Shown here one piece after another: positions 45,001 to 57,000 of a stretch of 64,000 nucleotides of DNA. Origin of the DNA: Limnoperna fortunei (taxonomy: Eukaryota; Mollusca; Bivalvia; Mytilida; Modiolidae); NCBI GenBank assembly GCA_944474755.1, contig OX104112.1, positions 51,596,774 through 51,660,773 of the forward strand. Reading direction: 5' to 3'. How positions within the stretch are numbered: the stretch's first letter is position 1; each line of letters opens with the position of its first letter. The notes beneath the pieces were generated by a model. It had not been told where the DNA came from. It searched no databases and saw only the letters and a list, made by a program, of their open reading frames with translations. A program made the position numbers and the translations under genes.

Positions 45001-48000
45001 TTTTTCTTTTGTTTTAGTCACTCCATCAAAAACAGGTATACAATTATCTCTTAAGTTGTTTGTTTGTTTGTTTGTTTAAATGAGGTTTAACATAGTCCAC
45101 TTTCAGCATTTGTGTTTAGTTATGTCCTGATGTCCAGTTTAGTTCGGAAAAAGCGCAATTGTACACGTAAACTTTATTGTACTACACTATGTAAACACTG
45201 TACGTTAAATGGCTAAGTATTTCATGTTGACATGGTACTGTTGCCTCATGTTGAAAATTACGTACAATTTAGAGAAGACTTGGAGAGCACTTATTACTTA
45301 AGTTTCTATCTTATAAATGTTGTTTTATTTCTGTAATATTTATGTAGATTAAATTGGCTAGCTATGCAACCTTTACTCGACTCACTAGTTTATAATAGTA
45401 CTATAATAATATTATAAATATTAGTCACATTCGGTATTGAAACATTTTTTCTTTTGCTTTAGTCACTCCAGTAAAGCAAGCTCCATCAAAAACAGGTATA
45501 CAATTATCTCTTAACCCTTTCCAGGCGAACGATGCCTGGAGGCATCGCCTGTCACGCGCCGGACGATGCCTTGAGGCATCGCCTGTCATGCGCCGGACGA
45601 TGCCTCCAGGCATCGTGACAATGTAAAAACTACGTGACGACTTCGAGGTTACAAAAGTATTTCTTTGCAGCAGAATCGTGATCTTTATCACAACTGGTGA
45701 TGTCCTTGTGTGCTCTTTTTTAGTTGTGATTTGTTTTAATGGGTTTCCGATCAGTTAGCGGACCGTAATGGTCAACTTTCTTCAACTTTCACTTTCGCGA
45801 GTTATTGTGCCGCCATTTTGTAACATGTGTAAAACAAAGATATAAATAAATCTTAAATTATAAACGAAAAATAATCGGAATAAAAAATAATAACTTTTAG
45901 ATACACTGTTTTTGACACATACATTTTAATAAAATTAATCTGTTTAAATATTTTAATGTAATTGCGAATTTCCTATTATCTTTTCATTCGTTTTTCTTCG
46001 TGAGTGTTTATTGATTACTTTTGAAATTCTCCGCAACGAGACCGCCAGTCAACGAAGAAAAATTTTCCCATGAACTCTAGGGTCAACTTCCTAAAAAGGT
46101 GTAGTTAAATTTAGACCACCAATAAAATTCATCCCCGCTTTAACTGGGTTAGTAGTAAAATAGTAAAATGTCGTTTGTCAATTTGTGAAATGTCCGAAAG
46201 TTCTGACGATGAATTTGAAGGGTTTTCAATAGATGAAGTTAATCAAGCTAGTGAACGGTATCGCCAAATATTAGCCCAAAATGGTATAGGTGACGATTTT
46301 GAGACCAGCGATGTATAAATTGAACTTTCAAATGAAAATATTGACGATCCCAATGTAAACAATCCCGGCCACGCCCCCAACAACGATGGGTGGCACGAAC
46401 ATTTTAATTACTTCGAGAGAGGTCTCCCCCATATCTTTTCACCTAGGCAAAATACTGGACCACAAACAATTATTGCTCCAGAGAAAGAACCTGTTGACTT
46501 TTTTCAGCTCTATCTAACAGACAATTTATTACAATACATAATAGATCAAACAGACAGTTATGCTCAAAAACAAATCAGGGATTATCCTGATAAGAACAAA
46601 TCTGCTTGGTCATGTCCTACTGTGGTAGAAATTAAGGCATTTCTTGGACTGACATTCTTGATGGGAATTGATATTAAGCCTGACATAAAGTCATACTGGT
46701 CTACTGATTGCCTTGCTACCCCATATTTTGCAACTGTAATGACAAGGGATCGTTTCCAACAAATAATTTTACACTTTTCTGACCCTAACCGACATATTCC
46801 ACAACCAGGAGAACCTAACTATGACTGTCTGTATAAAGTAAGACACATAATGAGTGCTTTTAATGACAAAATGTGTACAGAATTTATTCCTAAACGCCAA
46901 GTTTGTGTTGCAAATCAATAATGCCAGCCAAACCATCCAAATGGGGTATTAAGCTGTGGGCTTTGGCTGAATCAGACAGTGGGTATATTTCTTTTTGTGA
47001 AATTTATAGTGGAAAGAAGGACCGCCCAGTGCAAGGACTTGCTAGCACTGGAGTATCATGTATTGAAGGTGCAAATTTGATTGGTCAGGGCTATCATGTC
47101 TACATGGATAACTTTTTCACCAGCCCTACATTATTTGATGACTTATTTAAAAATTTTGCAACAGGTGCATGTGGAACGGTTCGCATGAACAGACATGGTC
47201 TTCCAAAAGATATAATGAAAAAAAAAAACCCATTGGTATAAATGACAGAGGTGATAGCATTTTCCGTCAAAAAGGGGCAAATTGTGCTGTGGTGTGGAAA
47301 GATAAAAAAATTGTCTCAGTTATATCGACTAGTTCAAGTGGAAGGTCAATTTGTGCGTCAACCAATACCCTGTCCCCAAATGGTATCCGATTACACCTCA
47401 AACATGGGAGGAGCAGATAAATGTGACCAGTATACACAGTACTATGTATTTAATCACAAAACATTAAAATGGCCTAAACGAGTCTTCTTCAAAATGCTTG
47501 AAATTGTTAAATTCAATGCATTCAGACTATTTCTATTGTCTCCAAATCATAAACCTGGTCCTTCTGAGTCACCACTTACATTTCTCCAATTTTCCAAGAG
47601 CGTTTCTACAGGTCTTATTGCTGGATACACCACTAGGGACATCCGTAGGGGGAGACCATCAATTCTTCCTGTAGAATTTAGACTGACTCAGAGACATCTC
47701 CCTGCAGACTTACAGAATAAGACATGGTGTCACGTCTGCTGGGCACGTGTTGCTAAGGGGACACAAGAGAAAAGGTCTCAAACCAGATATGGCTGCATGG
47801 ACTGTGCCAAGCATTTGTGTTTGCCAAAATGCTTCACTATTTATCATTCAGTCAAGAATTATAGTGCATAACTGTTTTTCTAGTTCGCTGTTCTTTTATA
47901 TAGTTGACAAAAGTATTTTCATCGTTGTTTTATACAAACACTATTTAAGTGATCTAACATTCAGTTACAAACATGGATTGATACGAGCATTTGGATACAA

Positions 48001-51000
48001 GTCATGGATGATTATTTATTGTGTCTATAAGTTTTCACAATCTGCTAAGTTAATTATTGAAGCTTTATTTTAAAGCATCTATTTGGTTTTAAAATTGTCC
48101 ATATAATATTTATTTGAATTAAGAAAGAACCAAAAAAATATATACATTAAATATGTCATTATCATAGTTAGCTTACATGTTTATAATTTATTTTAACCTT
48201 AAAAAAGAATTTCGAATTCTTAGCTTACATGTTTATAATTTATTTGAATCTTAAAAATAGAATTTTTAATTCTTAACTTTTTAAAAATCCATTCTTCATA
48301 TTATTTGATGCAACAATTTCAGTTTGCCAATTTAAAACTTTTTAAAATAATTTTATCACCCATTTAAATTTTTCCAATTGTTTTTACTCGCATAATGCAT
48401 AATTATCAATTTTTTAATGGTGCGGATCCATTGAATGAATGTGTGTAGTACTAAGAAAGACAACTCTAACATCAATTGAGCGTCAACAATAACAATGGCG
48501 GCAACGATATCGTCTGTGTCATTTTTGATACGAAAATTGCTTATTCTCATAAGAAAATTGACTCTACATAATTTTTGTTCGTTACATTTGATATTAAAGA
48601 GCTCTCGATGACAGATTAAACACCTGTGAACGGCAAATTATAATACACAACGGCGTAAATGCACATGGGTCACAACGATCGTAATGATAGTTTAAAAACA
48701 TTGCGAAAAAACGTAAGAAATTGACAATTTCTTCCAGTTTTATCACCCAGTTCATTAAATAAAGTATGCCGATTTAAAACTTGAAATGAAACTCACATTT
48801 CTGTAAAATTTGAGACCAATATCTGCATAAACTATCGAGATACGGACGTTTGTTTACAAACTTGATTTTTTTTTCGCGCACATGTCAAATTAATTCAGGT
48901 CAGGCAAACAGCGCGTGGAAATTTAAACCGGCGCTGTAAAGTCGCGGCAAAAAAAATCCAGTAATGAAAGTGTTAAGTTGTGTGTTTGTTTGTTTAAATG
49001 AGGTTTAACATAGTCCACTTTCAGCATTTGTGTTTAGTTATGTCCTGATGTCCAGTTTAGTTCGGAAAAAGCGCAAATGTACACGTAAACTTTATTGTAC
49101 CACACTATGTAAACACTGTACGTTATATGGCTAAGTATTTCATGTTAACATGGTACTGTTGCCTCATGTTGAAAATTACGTACAATTTAGAGAAGACTTG
49201 GAGAGCACTTATTACTTAAGTTTCTATCTTATAACTGTTGTTTTATTTCTGTACTATTTATGTAGATATACATTGGCTAGCTATACAACCTTTACTCTAC
49301 TCACTAGTTTAAATTTTATAATAGTACTATAAAAATATTATAAATATTAGTCACATTCGGTATTGAAACATGTTTTCTTTTGTTTTAGTCACTCCAGTAA
49401 AGCAAGCTCCATCAAAAACAGGTATACATTTAGCTCTTAAGTTGTTTGTTTGTTTGTTTGTTTAAATAAGGTTTAACATAGTCCACTATACATTTAGCTC
49501 TTAAGTTGTTTGTTTGTTTAAATGAGGTTTAACATAGTCCACTTTCAGCATTTGTGTTTAGTTATGTCCTGATGTCCAGTTTAGTTCGGAAAAAGCGCAA
49601 ATGTACACGTAAACTTTATTGTACCACACTATGTAAACACTGTACGTTATATGGCTAAGTATTTCATGTTAACATGGTACTGTTGCCTCATGTTGAAAAT
49701 TACGTACAATTTAGAGAAGACTTGTAGAGCAATATTACTTAAGTTTCTATCTTATAAAAGTTGTTTTATTTCTGTAATATTTATGTAGATATACATTGGC
49801 TAGCTATACAACCTTTACTCTACTCACTAGCTTATAATAGTACTATAATAAATAATATTATAAATATTAGTCACATTCGGTATTGAAACATTTTTTCTTT
49901 TGTTTTAGTCACTCCAGTAAAGCAAGCTCCATCAAAAACAGGTATACAATTATCTCTTAAGTTGTTTGTTTGTTTGTTTGTTTAAATGAGGTTTAACATA
50001 GTCCACTTTCAGCATTTGTGTTTAGTTATGTCCTGATGTCAAGTTTAGTTCGGAAAAAGAAAAGCGCAATTGTACACGTAAACTTTAATGTACCACACTA
50101 AGTAAACACTGTACGTTATATGTCTAAGTTTTTCATGTTAACATGGTACTGTTGCCTCATGTTGAAAATTACGTACAATTTAGAGAAGACTTGTAGAGCA
50201 CTTATTACTTAAGTTTCTATCTTATAACTGTTGGTTTATTTCTGTACTATTTCTGTGATATACATGGGCTAGCTATACAACCTGTACTCTACTCACTAGT
50301 TTAAATTTAATAATGACTTACTTGACTTATTTCCGTCTCTCCTTGAGGAGAATCGGGCCGTTAACAAGTCCTCTCCATTTTTCTCTCTCAGATGCCGCTC
50401 TTGTTGCTTCTGTCCAGGTACTGAAGCCAAGTTCTTTCCTTTCCTTTTCTATGGTCCTCCTCCAGGTCTCTTTTGGACGTCCTCTCTTTCTTTTACCATC
50501 TGGAGTCCATGTGAGTGCTATTTTTGCGTGTCTGCTGTTATCCAACCTGAGCACATGTCCAAGCCATTTCCACCTTCTTCTTCTGATAGTGTCACTGATC
50601 TTTTCACAACTAGCTTGTTTTCTTACTTCTTCATTTGTAACTTTTTGAGGCCAATATATTTTTAAAATTCTTCTTAAGCTCTTGTGTAGGAAGGTGTCCA
50701 GCATGTTTTCATCATTTTTAGTCATTTTCCAGGTTTCGCTTCCGTATAGAAGGACAGATATGACATTTGAGTTGAGCAGGCGGAACTTTGTTCTCTTTGA
50801 TAGTTGGCTGTTGTTCCAAATAGGTGCAAGTTTGTTGTACGTCATTTTTGCAAGGCCTAATCGTCTTCTGATATCTTCGTTTGTTCCGCCATTGGTTGTT
50901 ATCATAGCACCAAGATAGATGAAGGATTTGACGTCTTCGATTTCATTTCCATTGGTGCTGGTAATCGGTTGGTTGGTATTTGTGTTCAGTCTCATAACTT

Positions 51001-54000
51001 TTGTTTTTGATGCATTAATCTTGAGGCCGGTGGAATGGGCAAGATTGCTAACGTTATTAAACTTTCTTTGTAGTTGGTCTTTTGTGCTGGACAGGAGAGC
51101 TATGTCATCAGCGTAGTCTAGATCATCTAATTTGGTGGTAAAGTTCCATCGGATTCCTGTGTTGTTATCTGTTGTTGCCTTTCTCATGATCCAATTGATA
51201 ATCATGAGGAAGAGGAACCCAGACATGTTGCAGCCTTGTTTCACGCCTGATTTGATCTTAAACCAGTCTGATGTTCCACTGCTTGTTATGACTGCACATT
51301 CATTATCTTGGTACATACATCTTACTAGGTTGAGCAGTTTGCCAGGGATACCATATTGTTTCATTATCTTCCATAATGACTCTTGATGTACACTGTCAAA
51401 TGCTTTTTCAAAATCAATGAAACATAGATATAGGTTGGAATTCCATTCGACAGTTTGCTCAATGATGTTCCTGAGAGTAAAGATCTGTTCTGTTGTACCT
51501 CGTCCTTCTCGGAAAACTGCCTGTTCTTCTCTTAGATGTTTATTTACCTCATCTGCTATTCTCTTAATAATAATTTTGCCTAATATTTTGGATGTAGTTG
51601 GAATCAGTGTAATACCCCTCCAGTTTCCACAGCATGTCAGGTCCCCTTTCTTAGGCAATTTGACAATGAGTCCTCTTTTCCAATCAGATGGTATCTTTTC
51701 CTCAATCCATGCTCTTGTTAGAATTTTATGGATCTGTTTTGTGGCAGTTTCTTGATCAGCTCTAAGTAGTTCGCTGGTAATGTTGTCTATTCCAGGTGAT
51801 TTACCATTCTTAAGTTCTCTTATTATAGTTCTTATTTCGTTAAATGTTGGACATTCTATATTGATGGGCAATGTTTCATTTCCAGCAGTGATGATCTCTG
51901 CTGGTTCTGGTGGTTCTGGTCTGTTAAGAACCTCGTTAAAATGCTCTTGCCATCTTGCTTTAACTTCACATTCCATTGTCAGTAGTGTACCGTTTTTATC
52001 TTTTATGTGTTCTATCTGTTTTGGTCTTTCCTTACAAAGTGTTCTTGTTATGTCATACACTGCTTTCATGTTTCCCTTACTGGCCGCTGTTTCGGCTTCA
52101 GTTGCGATATCTTCATACCATTTTTTCTTGTCCTTTTTCATGTTCTTTTTCACTTCTTTGTCTTTAGTGCTATATTGTTGTCTTAGTTTTTCTTTTACCC
52201 TTTCAGATCTTGTTCCGTCTATTTTATTTTTCATTGATCTTCTTTCCTCAACCAGTTTCCAGCTGTTAACACTTATCCATTCTTGGTTAGCCTTCTTTCT
52301 AGGACCAATGATGTTTTGAGCTGTTTCGTTGTATATGTTTTTGAATTGCATCCATTGGCCGTCTATGTCTAGTTCTTCTGTATCAGTAAGGACGCTAAAT
52401 CTATTTCTTAGTTCTAAAGAAAATGTTTCTTTTATTTCAGGAATTTTAAGTTTGCATGATTCATATCTTTTTGATGTTACTTCCTTTTTTTGCACTCTGT
52501 GAAGCTTGAGTTTTAGTTTGGCCACTAGCAAATTATGGTCGCTTCCTACATCAGCTCCTCTCATGGCTCTCACGTCGTATACAGATCTTTTAAATTTTCC
52601 ATTAATTGCCATGTGGTCTATTTGGTTATTATGTTGGTTGTTAGGTGACGTCCATGTTTGGAGATGTATGTCTTTGTGTGGAAACATGGTTGTTGTAATG
52701 GCTAAGTTGTTCAGGCCACAAAAGGATACAAACTTCTCCCCGTTGTCATTTCTTTCACATTTAAGTCCAAACCTTCCTACTATCCCCACTTCGCCTTCTA
52801 GTTTGGTTCCAACTTTTGCATTGATGTCACCCATGAGGAGGATTATGTCGTGACGTGGTGTTTTGTCAATGGCTTTTTGTAGCTGTTCATAAAAACTTTC
52901 TTTGTCTTCCTCCTCTGCCTCATTTGTGGGTGCGTATACCTGTATGACTGTTGTTTTAATGTACCTTGACCAGAATCTGGCTGTTATAATGCGCTCACTG
53001 ATTGGGGTCCATTCATAAAGTGACTTGGTTGCTTCTTTAGTCAGCAATGACGGTTATCTGCTCTTCCAGAATAAATGATGGTTTCACCGGTTTGAGTGAT
53101 GATCTTTCCTGAACCTATCCATCTACACTCACTTATTCCTAAGATGTCCAGTCTATACTTTCTCATTTCATTCATTACCTGTGCAGTTTTGCCAGTGGCA
53201 TACATGGTTCGGACGTTCCATGTCCCTATTCTCCTGATGATCTTAGGGTTGGCAAGTGTATCCTTCGGCATGTGGACTTCAGTTAAGCTTTCATCCCCAT
53301 GCGTCATAGTAACATCGCTCAAAGGTGTTGAGGCTTGTTGGATACCTGGCCTTCCCTTTCTTTTATCTTTCGACTTGTTATTTATGGTTTCCGTAATCAT
53401 ATTTTTTTTCAAGGTGAGGTGATTAGTCTAACGCTCAACCTAGTACCTCCAGGTTCGTGTTTTCTTTTAGGGTTTTCTTTCCCTTAGACGACTGCAATGC
53501 CATTGCTAACGAACTCCATCTGTCCGGATTTTCTTTCTGGGTTGTCTCCCATAGCCTTTGACCTGCCATGGTCATCCACAAGGCAGTGGAGCTATTTAAC
53601 CCATAGTTGGGGCAGGTTGGTGAGAACCAGGGCATATCCACACACCGGTGGGCCTGCACTCTGCACCTCTGGGGTCCTTGCTACTCCGAGATCCCCTTCA
53701 ATTCAGCCTTGAGTATAGACCCAAGTTACCGTGTGTTGCCACGAGGAGGCGATTGAAGGAGTCTTGATAGTGTAGAGGCTATGTACTGACAGGGAAAGAT
53801 TTACGCACTCGACTCTCCTTTTCACCTACAAGTAGGCTAGTCAGCGACAACAGAGATCTAGAGACGTTCGAACTCTGCCATACTAGACGCATATCACTAC
53901 CCTGTGGTATTTCTACCACTAACACACAAAATTTAATAATAGTACTATAATAATATTGTAAATATTAGTCACATTCGGTATTGAAACATTTTTTCTTTTG

Positions 54001-57000
54001 TTTTAGTCACTCCAGTAAAGCAAGCTCCATCAAAAACATGTATACATTTATCTCTTAAGTTGTTTGTTTGTTTAAATGAGGTTTAACATAGTCCACTTTC
54101 AGCATTTGTGTTTAGTTATGTCCTGATGTCCAGTTTAGTTCGGAAAAAGCGCAATTGTACACGTAAACTTTATTGTACCACACTATGTAAACACTGTACG
54201 TTATATGGCTAAGTTTTTCATGTTAACATGGTACTGTTGCCTCATGTTGAAAATTACGTACAATTTAGAGGAAACTTGGAGAGCACTTATTACTTAAGTT
54301 TCTATCTTATAACTGTTTTTTTATTTCTGTATTATTTCTGTGATATACATTGGCTAGCTATACAACCTGTACTCTACCTACTAGCTTAAATTTAATAATA
54401 TTACTATAATAATATTGTAAATATTAGTCACATTCGGTATTGAAACATTTTTTCTTTTGTTTTTATTGACTCCAGAAAAGCAAGCTCCATCAAAAACGGG
54501 TAAACATTAAGCGTTTAGTCGTGTGTTTGTTTGTTTAAATGATTGTAAATGTGGGCCATTTTCATCGATTTTTAGTTATATTATGATGTCCAGTTTAATG
54601 TGGGAAACAAAATCTCAACCATACATATAAGATTTGTTACATTGTAGGTAATTATTACATTTGTAAAAGCCATGTAACATGTCTTCTTGATATATAATAT
54701 TTTGGTTTTTTTTGTTTCCTATAGCATTTAAAATAGTCATAAGTGTTATGTATGATAGCACTTCTATAATAATTATCATATATAAAATAAGTTTGTATAT
54801 GTAAAAGCCAGGCATAATTTGTAAAATCGTATTTACATAACAATATTTGTTCTAGTTTCTCCTATAATTTAAAACAATAGGTAGTTAATTGACAGCGTCT
54901 GGCTATACAACCTTTACTCTACTCTCTATTGTATGTTTTGTAATAGTATCATAATAATTGTATAAATATTAGTCACATCTGGTATTGAAACATTTTATCT
55001 TTTGCTTTTAGTGACTCCTGTAAAGCATTATCCAGAAAAAACGGGTATACATTGAGCTCTTAAGTTGTTTCTTTGTTTGTTTGTTTAAATGAGGTTTAAC
55101 ATAGTCCACGTCTAGCATTTTTGTTTAGTTATGTCATGATGTCCAGTTTAGTTCGGAAAAAGCTCAATTGTACACGTAAACTTTATTGTACCACACTATG
55201 TAAACACTGTACGTTATATGGCTAAGTATTTCATGTTAACATGGTACTGTTGCCTCATGTTAAAAATTACGTACAATTTAGAGAAGACTTAGAGACTTAA
55301 GTTTCTATCTTATAACTGTTGGTTTATTTCTGTACTATTTCTGTGATATACATTGGCTAGCTATACAACCTGTACTCTACTCACTAGTTTAAATTTAATA
55401 ATAGTACTGTAATAATATTGTAAATATTAGTCACATTCGGTATTGAAACATTTTTTTTTGGTTTTTAGTGACTCCAGTAAAGCAAGCTCCATCAAAAACG
55501 GGTTAACATTAAGCGTTTAGTTGTATGTTTGTTTGTTTAAATGATTGTAAACGTGGACCGTTTTCATCGATTTTTAGTTATATCATGATGTCCAATTGAA
55601 TGTGGGAAACAAAACCTCAACCGTACATATAAGATTTGTGACAGTGTAGGTAATTATTACATTTGTGAAAGCCATGCAACATTTGTTATATGTCTTCTTG
55701 ATATATAATATTTGTTTTTTTGTTTCCTATAGCATTTAAAATAGTCATAAATGTTATGTAAGGTAGCATTACTATGATAATTATTATATATAAAAAATTT
55801 GTACACCTATGTAAAAGTCAGGCTGATTTGTAAAATCATATTTGCTTCACAATATAGGTTCTAGTTTCTCCTATAGCTTAAAACAATAGGTCATTAATTG
55901 ACATAGTCTGGCTAAACAACCTGTATTCTACTCTCTATTGTAAGTTTTGTAATAGTATCATAATAATTGTATAAATATAAGTCACATTCGGTATTGAAAC
56001 ATTTTTTCTTTTGTTTTTAGTGATTCCAGCAGAGCAAGCTGTATCAAAAACGGGTAAACATAAAGCGCTTTAGTTGTGTGTTTGTTTGTTAAAATGGTGT
56101 TTTAACGTGGGCTATTTTCATAATTTTTTCAGTTATATCATGATGTCCAGTTTAATACGAGAAACAAAATCCTCAACTGTACATATAAAAATTTATGTTA
56201 TAGTGTAGGTAATTGTTACATTTGTAAAAATCCATGCAACATGTGTTACATAGTGTTTCCTATAGCATTAAAAATAGTCATTAATTTTATGTAAGTAACA
56301 TTTCTATGATAATCAAAAGCATAATTTGTAAAATCGTATTTGCTTTACAAATTTGTTCTACTTTCTCCTATAGCTTAAAACAAATAAGTCGTTAATTGTA
56401 TGTAAAGTAACTTTAGTATAATAATCAAGCTACTTTATAATGTATGTAACTTTATTTGTGTGAAATGATATAAAGCATGACATTGTCAAGCTATACAATC
56501 TTAAATCTTCTCTCTAGTTTAATTTTGTAATAGTACCAGAATAATATTATAAATAAATTATAGTCAAATTCCGTGTTTATTTATTTTTATTTTTTTTTTT
56601 GCTTTTAGCGACTCCCGTAAAGCAATATCCAGCAAAAAAGGGTATATATTAAGCTCTTAAGTTGTTTGTTTGTTTAAATGAAGTTTAACGTAGTCCGCTT
56701 TCAGCATTTGTGTTCAGTTATGTCATGATTTCAGGTTTAGTTCGGGAAAAGTCCAATTGTACATGTAAACTTTATTATACCACACTAAGTAGACACTGTA
56801 CTTTATATGGCTAAGTATTTCATGTTAACATGGTACTGGTGCCTCATGTTGAAAGTCCCATACAATTTAGAGAAGACGTGGAGAGCACTTATTACTTAAG
56901 ATTCTATCTTATAACACTAACTGTTGGTTTATTTCTGTTCTATTTATGTAGATATAAATTGGCCAGCTATACAATCTTTACTCACTAGATTAAATTTTAT

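Larger units (their letters stand above)
26441..45514 (+). repeat. Micro-exon array, central part (41 units)
   Basis: Exon starts: 26856, 27319, 27779, 28237, 28708, 29175, 29642, 30110, 30581, 31048, 31515, 31983, 32444, 32915, 33379, 33850, 34325, 34784, 35252, 35710, 36181, 36656, 37115, 37583, 38041, 38501, 38972, 39443, 39916, 40377, 40849, 41312, 41773, 42243, 42704, 43176, 43639, 44100, 44570, 45018 and 45463. All are 33 nt except 45018 (18 nt). Donors of 41312 and 43639 are GG. Position 4 is Leu in 29642, 31515, 34784 and 37115; position 5 is Arg in 39916 and 42243; position 11 is Ile in 28237, 35710 and 38041. Block copies: 28708-30110 recur at +1,873 bp, 33850-35710 at +2,331 bp, and 39916-41773 at +2,327 bp. 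Confidence 0.9.
45511..48976 (+). mobile_element. PiggyBac-like DNA transposon B, inserted in an array intron
   Basis: TTAA at 45511-45514 and TTAA at 48973-48976 flank about 3,458 bp; the array resumes directly after the right TTAA. The left (5') terminus is CCCTTTCCAGGCGAACG and the right (3') terminus, read inward, is CACTTTCATTACTGG. A broken + strand transposase runs from 46190 to 47871. Bases 47872-48880 hold only AT-rich sequence with a partial direct repeat (CTTACATGTTTATAATTTAT near 48171 and 48222) and no recognisable gene. The insertion uses the same TTAA of the repeat unit, 15 bp after the exon, as element A. Confidence 0.92.
50303..53940 (-). mobile_element. LINE retrotransposon, probably RTE-type, about 3.6 kb
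   Basis: The 12-bp sequence AAATTTAATAAT occurs at 50303-50314 and at 53929-53940, flanking 3,614 bp; it is array-intron sequence, so it is the target-site duplication. The element lies antisense to the micro-exon gene. It codes for an apurinic-type endonuclease followed by a reverse transcriptase, with no RNase H seen. The 3' end (left side) finishes in short AAGTCAAGTAAGTCA-like repeats rather than poly(A), and length and domain order fit RTE elements. RTE assignment is from family features, not a database match. The insertion is full-length or nearly so and the duplication is perfect, so it is fairly recent. Confidence 0.9.

Noticed and set aside
48356..48550. 64-codon - strand frame in the 3' part of element B
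   Set aside because: Short, AT-rich, no domain; piggyBac elements usually have only the transposase gene.
1796..49332. A 60-codon frame (MVLLPHVENYVQFREDLEST...) repeated in some 40 array units, hydrophobic and membrane-like
   Set aside because: It lies inside the intron, and in about half of the units it is broken by the GCACTTATT to GCAATATT change or by other indels. Its conservation follows from near-identity of the whole unit, with no excess of silent changes that I can see.
1..50314. CRISPR-like array (short conserved block at regular spacing)
   Set aside because: The 435-bp spacers are themselves near-identical repeats, the genome is eukaryotic, and the short block has splice sites and coding phase.
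50313..53422. Several + strand frames of 65-179 codons across the LINE
   Set aside because: They are antisense shadows of the LINE coding region and show no known domains.
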